A stretch of 64,000 bases of DNA. Source: Nocardioides astragali. Its GTDB lineage: Bacteria > Actinomycetota > Actinomycetes > Propionibacteriales > Nocardioidaceae. Where the stretch lies: assembly GCF_024436375.1 (NCBI RefSeq), contig NZ_JAFMZM010000007.1, positions 130,731 through 194,730 on the forward strand. The letters are read 5' to 3'. The translations under genes and the position numbers were made by a program. The notes under the pieces were generated by a model. That model was not told the origin of the DNA. It made no database searches and saw nothing but the letters and a program-made list of their open reading frames with translations. Below are positions 18,316-28,788 of the stretch, in pieces; the first letter of the stretch is position 1, and each line of letters opens with the position of its first letter.

Positions 18316-19800
18316 ATGCCCACGAGCCTCGACTTCACCGGCCCCCTGCGCGAGGCCCTGCTCGCCGCCGACTTCACCTACGACCGCGTCGCCGAGGCCA
18401 TCGGCGAGGAGGCGCACCGCGCGCTCGGGCGCAACGAGACGCTGCCCGCGCTGCGGCGTACGACGTCGGGCGGGCCGCTCGACACCCTCATCCGGCTCTT
18501 CCTGCTCCAGACCCCTGTGGGCCGGGACGCGGCGGACCGGGCCCTGCCCGGCCTGGTCGACCGGCTCTGCAACGCCGGCCTGCTCGAGCAGAGCGTCAGC
18601 GAGGTGGCGGCCCGGATGGACTGCCGCCCCTACGGCACCTCCGAAGCAGGCCAGGAGCGCGACCTGTGGGTGGTCTCCGACCTGACGCCGGGCCTGGACG
18701 GGGCGCCGGTGGCGGTCGGCCCGGACCACGTGCTCGGCATCTCGAGCGCGTCGACCAGCCTGGCGCAGCTGACCATGCGCGAGCCGGTCGGGCGCGCCCT
18801 CGACCTCGGCACGGGGTGCGGGGTGCAGGCGCTGCACCTGGCCGCGCATGCGGGCCACGTCGTGGCGACCGACGTCAACACCCGCGCCCTCTGGATGACC
18901 AGGCTCAACGCGGCGCTCAACGGCTTCGAGGTCGACGTCCGGGAGGGCTCCTTCTTCGAGCCGGTGGCGGGCGAGCGCTTCGACCTGATCTCGACCAACC
19001 CGCCGTTCGTGATCTCGCCCGCGACCGGCGAGCGGCTGGTCTACCGCGACTCCGGCCTGCCCGGCGACCGGGTGGTCGAGCACATCGTGCGCACCGGCCC
19101 CGACCACCTGTCCGAGGGCGGCTGGCTCCAGGTCCTCGCCAACTGGGCGGTCGTCGACGGTCAGTCGTGGGACGAGCGCCTCGGATCGTGGCTGCGGGAG
19201 GACTGCGACGCGCTGGTGGTGCAGCGCGAGACCCTCGACCCGGCGGCGTACGTCGAGCTGTGGCTCAAGGACAGCGGCCACCACGGAGGCCCGGACTACG
19301 CCCAGCGCTACGACACCTGGCTGTCGTGGCTGGAGGAGACCGGGATCGTGGGCATCGGCTTCGGGTGGATCAACGTCCGGCTCGCCGGTGCCGGCCACGC
19401 GGGGCGGCACGAGCTGATCGAGTGGCCGTACGACGTCGAGCAGCCGATCGGGCCGGCGATCCACGACTGGGGCGCGGCGGTCACCGACCTGCGCGACCTC
19501 AGCGACGACGAGCTGCTCGCCCGGACCCTGCGGGCGCGCGACGACGTGCAGCAGGAGACTGTCGGCAGGCCGGGCGCCGAGGACCCGGAGGCCATCGTGC
19601 TGCGCCAGCAGCGCGGCTTCCGCCGCGCCCGCACCGCCGACACGGTCGAGGCCGCCTTCTTGGGCGCCTGCGACGGCGACCTCAGTGTCGGCCAGCTCCT
19701 CGGAGCCCTCGGTGCGCTGCTCGAGCGCGACGAGGCGGACCTGCGGACGACGTACCTGCCCGTCGTGCGTGACCTCATCGGCCAGGGCTACCTCGTCTGA
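18316..19800 (+). CDS. Class I methyltransferase with NPPF motif and helical N-terminal domain
   Basis: 494 residues from ATG 18316 (ATG 18283 in frame is an alternative). Residues 1-150 form a helical, winged-helix-like domain. The Rossmann domain has DLGTGCGVQALHLAA and VATDVNTRAL, then STNPPFVIS, the NPPY/F motif of N6-adenine and N5-glutamine methyltransferases (HemK/RsmC type). A C-terminal helical region of about 130 residues follows. The target could be rRNA, protein or DNA; a lone gene without a restriction enzyme argues for RNA or protein. Confidence 0.82.
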   Translation: MPTSLDFTGPLREALLAADFTYDRVAEAIGEEAHRALGRNETLPALRRTTSGGPLDTLIRLFLLQTPVGRDAADRALPGLVDRLCNAGLLEQSVSEVAARMDCRPYGTSEAGQERDLWVVSDLTPGLDGAPVAVGPDHVLGISSASTSLAQLTMREPVGRALDLGTGCGVQALHLAAHAGHVVATDVNTRALWMTRLNAALNGFEVDVREGSFFEPVAGERFDLISTNPPFVISPATGERLVYRDSGLPGDRVVEHIVRTGPDHLSEGGWLQVLANWAVVDGQSWDERLGSWLREDCDALVVQRETLDPAAYVELWLKDSGHHGGPDYAQRYDTWLSWLEETGIVGIGFGWINVRLAGAGHAGRHELIEWPYDVEQPIGPAIHDWGAAVTDLRDLSDDELLARTLRARDDVQQETVGRPGAEDPEAIVLRQQRGFRRARTADTVEAAFLGACDGDLSVGQLLGALGALLERDEADLRTTYLPVVRDLIGQGYLV

Positions 19801-19853
19801 CGCTCATGCGCAGCGCGACTTGTGTCGACGGGCAAACAAAAGACGCCTGATCG

Positions 19854-19883
19854 TTGACGTGACCGTCGTCACGTGCCTAGGTT
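19854..19883 (+). promoter_or_regulatory. Promoter with embedded palindromic operator for the sugar dehydrogenase operon
   Basis: TTGACG (19854-19859) and TAGGTT (19878-19883) are separated by 18 bp and fit -35/-10 boxes. Within and around the spacer lies the inverted repeat ACGTGAC-CGTC-GTCACGT (19857-19874), perfect in both 7-bp arms. The position suits a repressor. No regulator gene is adjacent. Confidence 0.5.
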
Positions 19884-19925
19884 GCTATCGGCTCCTCGCC
19901 AATCTCGGGAACAGGAGAACCACCG

Positions 19926-22049
19926 ATGACGCACCTCCTCCGCAGTGGGTTCGTGGCCGCCACCGGCGCCGCCCTCTGCCTGCCTCTGCTCGCGGCGACC
20001 ACCGCCACGGCGCACGAAGGCCACGACGACACCCCGCCGCCCCCGCCGGCCGGCCAGTTCCAGAAGGTCACGCTCAACGACCGTCCCGGCGAGCCGATGG
20101 ACCTCGCGGTGCTCCCGGACGGCGACGTGCTGCACACGACGCGCGCCGGCACGATCTGGCACAACGATGCCCAGACCGGCGTCAACAGCATTGCCGGCAA
20201 GATCCCGGTCTACCTCCACGACGAGGAGGGCCTGCAGAGCATCGCCCTCGACCCGGAGTACGACGGCAAGTCCAACAAGTGGATCTACCTCTACTACTCA
20301 CCGCCGCTTGACACGCCCGCCGACGACCCGAGCACAGCCTCGATCAACGAGGGCGACGCCCCCGAGAACGGCACGGCCGCCGACTTCGAGCCCTACAAGG
20401 GCTTCCTGCGCGTCTCGAAGTTCCGCTACTCCGACGGCAGGGTCGAGCTCGGCTCCGAGCGCGAGGTCATCGACGTCCCGGTCGACCGCGGCCTGTGCTG
20501 CCACGTCGGCGGCGACATCGTCTTCGACTCCGCCGGCAATCTGATCCTGTCGACCGGCGACGACACCAATCCGTTCCAGTCCGACGGCTTCGTGCCGATC
20601 GACGAGCGCGCCGACCGCAACCCGGCCTTCGACGCGCAGCGCACCGCGGCCAACACCAACGACCTGCGCGGCAAGATCCTGCGGATCACGCCCCGGGCCG
20701 GTGGCGGTTACACGATCCCCGAGGGCAACCTCTTCGCCCCCGGCACCGCAGGCACCCGCCCCGAGATCTACTCGATGGGCTGGCGCAACCCGTTCCGGAT
20801 CGAGATCGACCCCGACACCGACGACCTCTGGGTCGCCGACTACTCGCCCGACGCCCGGACCGCCAACCCCGACCGCGGCCCCGCCGGCCACGGCAAGTGG
20901 GCGGTCGTCGACGAGCCGGGCAACTACGGCTGGCCCTACTGCGCCACCGCCGAGCTGCCCTACAACGACTACGACTTCGAGACCGGCACCAGCGGACCGA
21001 AGTTCGACTGCGCGGCCCCGGTCAACGAGTCCCCGCACAACACCGGCCTGCGCGAGCTGCCGCCGGTCGAGCAGCCGGAGATCTGGTACACCTACGGCCT
21101 CTCCGAGGAGTTCCCTGATCTCGGCACCGGCGGCATCGGGCCGATGGCCGGCCCGGCCTACCAGTTCGACAGGCGCGCCACCACGGGCAAGAACCCGGTC
21201 GCCTGGCCGGAGCGCTATGACGACACCCCGCTCTTCTACGAGTGGACCCGCGACTGGGTGAAGGGCATCCACGTCGACGACGGCGAGGTCGCCGCGATCG
21301 AGGACGTGGTGCCGGACATCGTCACCGACAACCCCGTCGACATGGAGTTCGGCCCGGACGGTGCGCTCTACGTCCTGGAGTACGGCGACGGCTACTTCGC
21401 GGAGAACCCCGACGCCCAGCTGTCCCGGGTCGACTTCGTCGGGCCCACGGGCAACCACAGCCCGGTCCCCGCGATCGAGGCCGAGCCGACCGCCGGCAAG
21501 GCGCCGCTCACGGTGTCCTTCTCCAGCGACGGCACGACCGACCCGGACGGCGACACCCGACTGAGGTATGCCTGGGACTTCGACGGCAACGGCACGGTCG
21601 ACAGCCGGTCGCCCGACCCCAGCCACACCTACACCCGCGACGGCAGCTACCGGGCCACCCTCACGGTGACCGACCGGGGTGGCCGGCGGGCCTCGGCCGA
21701 CGTGGACATCGTGGTCGGCAACCAGGCACCGGTCGTCGAGTTCGTCACCCCCGTCGACGGCCAGGCGTTCGCCTTCGGTGACACGGTGGCGTACGAGGTC
21801 ACGGTCAGCGACGACCAGCAGGTCGACTGCAGCCGGGTCACGGTGACGTACGTCCTGGGCCACGACACGCACGGCCACCCGCAGACCACGACGAGCGGCT
21901 GCACGGGCTCGATCACCACCACCGTGCCCGAGGGCCACGACCCGGCGACGGAGGACCTCGCGGCCGTCTTCGTCGCCGAGTACACCGACGCCGGCTCCGA
22001 GCCCGCGCTGACGGACTACGCCGAGGTCGTGCTCGAGCCGACCGGCTGA
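19926..22049 (+). CDS. Secreted PQQ-dependent-type sugar dehydrogenase (GSDH beta-propeller) with PKD domain
   Basis: 707 residues; signal peptide to about residue 30 (ATTATAHEG). The beta-propeller of the glucose/sorbosone dehydrogenase family covers about residues 45-510, with EEGLQSIALDP, GLCCHVGGDIVFD and SMGWRNPFRIEIDP. A PKD domain follows (YAWDFDGNGTVDSRSPDPSH). Family members use PQQ to oxidise sugars outside the cell; many actinobacterial relatives have unproven cofactor use. It is 51 bp ahead of a Tat-exported TIM-barrel protein and probably in one operon. AGGAGA precedes the start. Confidence 0.87.
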   Translation: MTHLLRSGFVAATGAALCLPLLAATTATAHEGHDDTPPPPPAGQFQKVTLNDRPGEPMDLAVLPDGDVLHTTRAGTIWHNDAQTGVNSIAGKIPVYLHDEEGLQSIALDPEYDGKSNKWIYLYYSPPLDTPADDPSTASINEGDAPENGTAADFEPYKGFLRVSKFRYSDGRVELGSEREVIDVPVDRGLCCHVGGDIVFDSAGNLILSTGDDTNPFQSDGFVPIDERADRNPAFDAQRTAANTNDLRGKILRITPRAGGGYTIPEGNLFAPGTAGTRPEIYSMGWRNPFRIEIDPDTDDLWVADYSPDARTANPDRGPAGHGKWAVVDEPGNYGWPYCATAELPYNDYDFETGTSGPKFDCAAPVNESPHNTGLRELPPVEQPEIWYTYGLSEEFPDLGTGGIGPMAGPAYQFDRRATTGKNPVAWPERYDDTPLFYEWTRDWVKGIHVDDGEVAAIEDVVPDIVTDNPVDMEFGPDGALYVLEYGDGYFAENPDAQLSRVDFVGPTGNHSPVPAIEAEPTAGKAPLTVSFSSDGTTDPDGDTRLRYAWDFDGNGTVDSRSPDPSHTYTRDGSYRATLTVTDRGGRRASADVDIVVGNQAPVVEFVTPVDGQAFAFGDTVAYEVTVSDDQQVDCSRVTVTYVLGHDTHGHPQTTTSGCTGSITTTVPEGHDPATEDLAAVFVAEYTDAGSEPALTDYAEVVLEPTG

Positions 22050-22100
22050 CCACCCACCCATCCTCGACCCCGAGGAAACCCCCCGAGAAAGAAGGCTCAC

Positions 22101-23084
22101 ATGTGTTTCGGACATGACGGCGAGCGCGCGCTGCGCGAGTCGCTGGAGAAGAAGGGCGCCAGTCGGCGCGGCGTGCTGCGCGGCGCCGTGGCGGGCGCAA
22201 CGGGTGCCGCGGCGCTGACTGCCGGTGGCCCAGCGCTGGCAGGTACGCCGTCCGTCAAGCGCAAGGGCCGCGGGCCGCGCGAGATCAGGGACGACCTGAT
22301 CAGCATCCAGCTCTACACGCTGCGTCACTTCATGACGTCCGAGGACAACATCAAGCTGATGCTCGACAAGCTCGCCGGCTTCGGCTACGAGCGCGTGGAG
22401 CGGGCCGGCCTCTACGCCTACACGGCCGCGCAGCTCAAGTCCGAGCTGGACGCCCGGGGGATCTGGGCCTCCTCGAGCCACGAGGGGATCAGCGCCGATG
22501 CGGCCGCGCTCAACAAGAAGCTGGACGACGCCAACACCTTCCGCCAGAAGTACGTCGTGGTGCCCTACCTCAACTCCGCCAGCAAGAGCGACTGGCAGCA
22601 GTGGGCCGAGCAGATGAACACCGAGGCCGCGACCGCCCGCGGTCGCGGGCTGCGCTACGGCTACCACAACCACGCCCACGAGTTCACGATCGACCTCGGG
22701 GGCGGCGAGACGCCGTGGGACGTGCTCACCAGTGAGCTCGACCCCACGCTGGTCCACCTCGAGATCGACCTCTACTGGGCCTACACCGGCGGCGTAAACA
22801 GCGGGGCCGCTGACCCGCTGCAGTTCGCCATCGACGTGATCCGGTCGGCGCCGCAGCAGGTCAGGCAGTACCACGTGAAGGACCGGCACGGTCCCGACGC
22901 CGCCGCGCTCTACAACCAGCAGCCCGGAGACATGGCCGACCTCGGGCTGGGCGTCATCGACTTCTCCGCCATCTTCGACAAGCACCAGGTGGAGGAGTAC
23001 ATCGTCGAGAACGACTCCCCGGACTTCGCGCCGGCGGCGACCGCCTCGGCGGGGTTCCGCTACCTGCAGGGCCTCGAGTTCTGA
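22101..23084 (+). CDS. Tat-exported sugar phosphate isomerase/epimerase-like TIM-barrel protein
   Basis: 327 residues. The N-terminus has a twin-arginine motif (SRRGVLRGAVAG) and an Ala-rich signal region. The AP-endonuclease-2 TIM barrel starts at ISIQLYTLRHFM and includes YHNHAHEF, HLEIDLYW and YHVKDRH, which are typical metal ligands (His, Glu, Asp). It probably isomerises or epimerises a sugar outside the membrane together with the upstream dehydrogenase. Substrate unknown. Confidence 0.85.
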   Translation: MCFGHDGERALRESLEKKGASRRGVLRGAVAGATGAAALTAGGPALAGTPSVKRKGRGPREIRDDLISIQLYTLRHFMTSEDNIKLMLDKLAGFGYERVERAGLYAYTAAQLKSELDARGIWASSSHEGISADAAALNKKLDDANTFRQKYVVVPYLNSASKSDWQQWAEQMNTEAATARGRGLRYGYHNHAHEFTIDLGGGETPWDVLTSELDPTLVHLEIDLYWAYTGGVNSGAADPLQFAIDVIRSAPQQVRQYHVKDRHGPDAAALYNQQPGDMADLGLGVIDFSAIFDKHQVEEYIVENDSPDFAPAATASAGFRYLQGLEF

Positions 23085-23105
23085 CCCCTCCGGCAGTCTG
23101 ACGCC

Positions 23106-23140
23106 CTCGGGCCCCACGTCCTCGCGACGTGGGGCCCGAG
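23106..23140 (+). terminator. Perfect 15-bp hairpin after the sugar isomerase gene
   Basis: CTCGGGCCCCACGTC and GACGTGGGGCCCGAG with a five-base loop (CTCGC), 22 bp after the stop. It is a strong terminator-like structure separating the sugar operon from topA. There is no T-run. Confidence 0.8.
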
Positions 23141-23353
23141 CTGCGTCCGCGAGCGCCTGGCCGAGGGCTTCCTGCTGTGCGACGAGGTGAGGTGCTGAAG
23201 CCGGCGGAGGCCTGAAGGACCCCTCCCTCGCCCCGCTCCAGCCCACCCGTGGACGGAGTCCACAAATAGGGCCCGTGGACGCCGCGGGGTGGCGAACTGG
23301 CGTTGTGGCGCTACCGTTGCGGCGCTAGCGGCAACAAGAGGGAGCAAACTGAA

Positions 23354-26029
<2,676 letters not shown>

Positions 26030-26070
26030 CGCTTGCCGGCCGTGTCTGTTCATCATGGTATGTCGGTCAA

Positions 26071-26110
26071 CAGGCACTTCCCGGCGTCAATTCACCGAGG
26101 GAAGTGCCTG
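26071..26110. terminator. Perfect inverted repeat between convergent topA and a membrane protein gene
   Basis: CAGGCACTTCCC and GGGAAGTGCCTG, 12-bp arms (14 bp with the flanking AA/TT), 16-base loop. Pairing continues imperfectly outwards (TGTCGG... with ...GACAACA). It lies 42 bp after topA and 56 bp from the stop of the convergent gene, so a bidirectional terminator is likely. The long, lower-GC arms could also mark a dispersed palindromic element. Confidence 0.65.
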
Positions 26111-26165
26111 TTCGACAACATCCCTTGATGAAGCGACGAGCAGCGGGGAGCGGGGATGCCGCCCG

Positions 26166-26564
26166 TCAGGACTCCGACTGAGCGACGCTTTCCTGCTGGG
26201 TGCTCTTGAGCTCGAGGACCGCGCCGACCACCCAGGCGATGCCGCCGAAGAGGGTCAGGTAGAGGCCGATCGCGGCAGCACCGTTCATGTCCAGGAAGGC
26301 GGTCAGGGTCACCAGGCCGGCGAACACCAGGGACGCGACGAGACCCGCCTTCTCCGGGATCTTGACCTGGTCGAGCAGACCCGTGCGGGTGGCCAGCGAG
26401 AGCGCACCGAGCACCGCGAGGATCAGCGTGATGAGCCCGTCGCCGCGAATACCGGAGACGCTGAAGCCGAAGACCGACACCCACGGCAGGAACGCGGCGA
26501 GCGCGACGACGATGATGGCGATGCCGGAGACAAGCTGCGGCGTGGAGAAGCGGGAGAGGTCCAT
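26166..26564 (-). CDS. Four-helix integral membrane protein
   Basis: 132 residues from ATG 26564; earlier in-frame residues lack membrane character. Four hydrophobic helices are seen: IAIIVVALAAFLPW, LITLILAVLGALSL, LVASLVFAGLVTLTAFL and IGLYLTLFGGIAWVVGAVLEL. The tail is short and polar. I cannot name the family; it looks like a small actinobacterial DUF membrane protein. It is convergent with topA. Confidence 0.72.
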   Translation of the reverse strand: MDLSRFSTPQLVSGIAIIVVALAAFLPWVSVFGFSVSGIRGDGLITLILAVLGALSLATRTGLLDQVKIPEKAGLVASLVFAGLVTLTAFLDMNGAAAIGLYLTLFGGIAWVVGAVLELKSTQQESVAQSES

Positions 26565-26712
26565 GCGGCGAACGCTAGTCGCGGACGTCAGCACGTGTGG
26601 GCCGTTTGCTGAACCCTCACGCGACATCCGCCGCTACGCTTCCGTCCACTGACAGGGGTGGGGGCATGACGGTCACGACGACGCCGCAGTAGGTGCGGTC
26701 GACGCACGACGA

Positions 26713-26916
26713 GTGGTTCGACCGACGCTAGGGCGGCTGAGGGGGCTGCTCCTGGGGATGATGGTCCTCGTCACGGCGGCGCTGTTGGTCACGACCGGCA
26801 TGCGGCCCGCGACGTACGGCGACCTCCTCGCCGACGTGGCCAGCGGCAAGGTCGACGAGGTGCAGCACCGCCGGCTGAGCCGACTGTGGGCGCCCGCCCG
26901 TAGGGTGTGCCCGTGA
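26713..26916 (+). CDS. Small putative membrane protein, possibly truncated
   Basis: 67 residues from GTG 26713 (ATG 26758 is also possible). One hydrophobic helix (GLLLGMMVLVTAALLV) is followed by RPATYGDLLADVASGKVDEV, then an Arg-rich tail that looks unrelated. The YxDLxxDVxSGxV pattern resembles the N-terminal part of longer actinobacterial proteins, so this may be a truncated remnant. The stop overlaps the micro-ORF start (GTGA), which chains it to tmk. Confidence 0.4.
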   Translation: MVRPTLGRLRGLLLGMMVLVTAALLVTTGMRPATYGDLLADVASGKVDEVQHRRLSRLWAPARRVCP

Positions 26917-26981
26917 ACACCCCACGGCGTTCTTCTCCTCCGCTGCGCTCCCCCGAACAACGCCGCGGGGACCCCGCATGA
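26913..26981 (+). CDS. 22-residue micro-ORF bridging to tmk (copy B)
   Basis: GTG 26913 overlaps the upstream stop and TGA 26979-26981 overlaps the tmk ATG (26978). The peptide starts (M)NTPRRSS and ends QRRGDPA. It aligns with copy A (8003-8077) with two single-codon gaps, four synonymous changes and Asp to Glu. In both places the micro-ORF sits exactly between an upstream ORF and a conserved gene. It could act by translational coupling. The alternative is a mobile structured repeat whose sequence happens to be open. Confidence 0.55.
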   Translation: MNTPRRSSPPLRSPEQRRGDPA

Positions 26982-27616
26982 GCGCAGGAGTCTTCTCGGA
27001 GCACGGGCTCTTCGTGTGCTTCGAGGGCGGCGAGGGGGCGGGCAAGTCGACCCAGTCGCTGCTGCTGCGCGACTGGCTGGTCGAGCGCGGCCACACCGTG
27101 CTCCTGACCTTCGAGCCCGGCGACACCGAGGTCGGCAAGGAGCTGCGCCGCATCGTGCTCGACCCGGCGACCGGGGAGCTGTCCGACCGCACCGAGGCGC
27201 TCCTCTACGCGGCCGACAAGGCCGAGCACGTCGACCACGTCGTCCTGCCGGCACTCGAGAGGGGCGAGGTGGTCATCACCGACCGCTACGTCGACTCGAC
27301 CCTGGCCTACCAGGGTGCAGGCCGCACCCTCGACGTCGGCGAGGTCGAGGCAGTCGCCCGATGGGCCACGGGTGACCTGCGGCCGCACCTCACGGTCGTG
27401 CTCGATCTCGCGCCGGAGGCGGGACTCGATCGCTTCACCGGGCGCGACCGGATCGAGGGGCAGTCGCTGGAGTTCCACCAGCGGGTCCGCCAGGGCTTCC
27501 TCGACCTCGCCGCGGCCGACCCCGACCACTACGTCGTGCTCGACGCACGGGCGGCCGTCGAGGAGATCGCGACGGCGATCCAGGAGCGGCTCGCACCCCT
27601 GTTGGAGGGGCGATGA
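26978..27616 (+). CDS. tmk: Thymidylate kinase
   Basis: 212 residues. P-loop EGGEGAGKSTQS (about residues 16-27), the DR(Y/H) motif ITDRYVDSTLAYQGAGR and the LID-region arginines (GRDRIEGQ) are present. It phosphorylates dTMP to dTDP for DNA synthesis. It overlaps the micro-ORF upstream and holB downstream (ATGA), the conserved actinobacterial order tmk-holB. Confidence 0.95.
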   Translation: MSAGVFSEHGLFVCFEGGEGAGKSTQSLLLRDWLVERGHTVLLTFEPGDTEVGKELRRIVLDPATGELSDRTEALLYAADKAEHVDHVVLPALERGEVVITDRYVDSTLAYQGAGRTLDVGEVEAVARWATGDLRPHLTVVLDLAPEAGLDRFTGRDRIEGQSLEFHQRVRQGFLDLAAADPDHYVVLDARAAVEEIATAIQERLAPLLEGR

Positions 27617-28788
27617 CGACCGCGACCTCCTCCGTGTGGGCCGACCTCGTGGGCCAGCGGTCCACGATCGAGGTGCTGCAGCAGGCGGCCGCCGGTCATG
27701 GCATGACCCACGCCTGGCTGATCACCGGCCCGCCCGGGTCGGGCAGGTCCAACGTCGCCATGGCGTTCGCCGCGGCCCTGCAGTGCCAGCGCGGCGGCTG
27801 CGGTGAGTGCCAGGACTGCCGCACGGTGCTGGCCGGCTCCCACCCTGACGTGAGCGTGACCCGGTCGGAGACGTCCACGCTCTACATCAAGGAGATCCGG
27901 CAGCTCGTGCAGCGATCGGCGCTGGCGCCGTCGCACGGGCGCTGGCAGGTGATGGTGATCGAGGACGCCGACCGGCTCGGCGACCCCGACCACGCGCGCG
28001 GCACCGGCAACGCGCTGCTGAAGGCGATCGAGGAGCCGACGCCCAAGACGGTGTGGCTGCTGTGCGCGCCGACCGTCCGCGACGTGCTCCCCACGATCCG
28101 CTCCCGCTGCCGCACGCTCACCCTGGCCACGCCCGGCACCTCCGACGTCGCGTCCTTCCTGACGCGCCACGACGGAGTCTCCGAGACCGTGGCCGGCTTC
28201 GCCGCCCGCGCCAGCCAGGGCCACATCGGGCGCGCCCGCGCGCTGGCGCTCAACGAGGAGACCCGTACGCGTCGGCGCGAGGTGGTCAGCATCCCCGCGC
28301 GCCTGACGTCGCTCGGCTCCTGCATGACGGCGGCCACCAACCTCGCCGAGCTCGCCAAGGAGGAGACCGAGGCGATCACGGCCGAGGCCAACGCGGCCGA
28401 GGTCGCCGAGCTGCAGACCGTCTTCGGGTCCGAGCGCAAGGACGTCACCTCCCGCGCCTACCGCGCCGCCCTGTCCGAGCTGGAGAAGCTGCAGAAGCAG
28501 AAGGCCAAGCGGCGCGTCCTCGACGTGATCGACCGGGCCCTGATGGACCTCGTCTCGGTCTACCGCGACGCGATCGCGATGGCCGTCGGTGCGCCCGGGA
28601 TGCTCGTCAACGAGGAGCTCCGCGGCGACGTCGCCGCGGTCTCGCGGGCGGTCTCGCCCGACGACCTGCTCCGGATGATCGACGCGATCTTCACCGCCCG
28701 CGAGCAGATGCTGGAGTTCAACGTGCCGCCGCAGCTGGCGCTCGAGTCGATGACGGTCGCGCTGCGACTACCCGGAGGTCGTCAGTGA
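27613..28788 (+). CDS. holB: DNA polymerase III subunit delta prime
   Basis: 391 residues. The AAA+ clamp-loader fold has P-loop-like GPPGSGRSN (residues 39-47) with Arg in place of the catalytic Lys, so it probably does not hydrolyse ATP, as expected of delta prime. A zinc module is formed by the cysteines in CQRGGCGECQDC. The SRC motif appears in TIRSRCRTL. It works with DnaX and delta to load the beta clamp. It overlaps tmk and the next gene. Confidence 0.93.
   Translation: MTTATSSVWADLVGQRSTIEVLQQAAAGHGMTHAWLITGPPGSGRSNVAMAFAAALQCQRGGCGECQDCRTVLAGSHPDVSVTRSETSTLYIKEIRQLVQRSALAPSHGRWQVMVIEDADRLGDPDHARGTGNALLKAIEEPTPKTVWLLCAPTVRDVLPTIRSRCRTLTLATPGTSDVASFLTRHDGVSETVAGFAARASQGHIGRARALALNEETRTRRREVVSIPARLTSLGSCMTAATNLAELAKEETEAITAEANAAEVAELQTVFGSERKDVTSRAYRAALSELEKLQKQKAKRRVLDVIDRALMDLVSVYRDAIAMAVGAPGMLVNEELRGDVAAVSRAVSPDDLLRMIDAIFTAREQMLEFNVPPQLALESMTVALRLPGGRQ

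Noticed and set aside
20298..23246. 982-codon minus-strand ORF opposite the sugar dehydrogenase genes
   Set aside because: Same shadow pattern; the plus strand has signal peptides, domain motifs and ribosome-binding sites.
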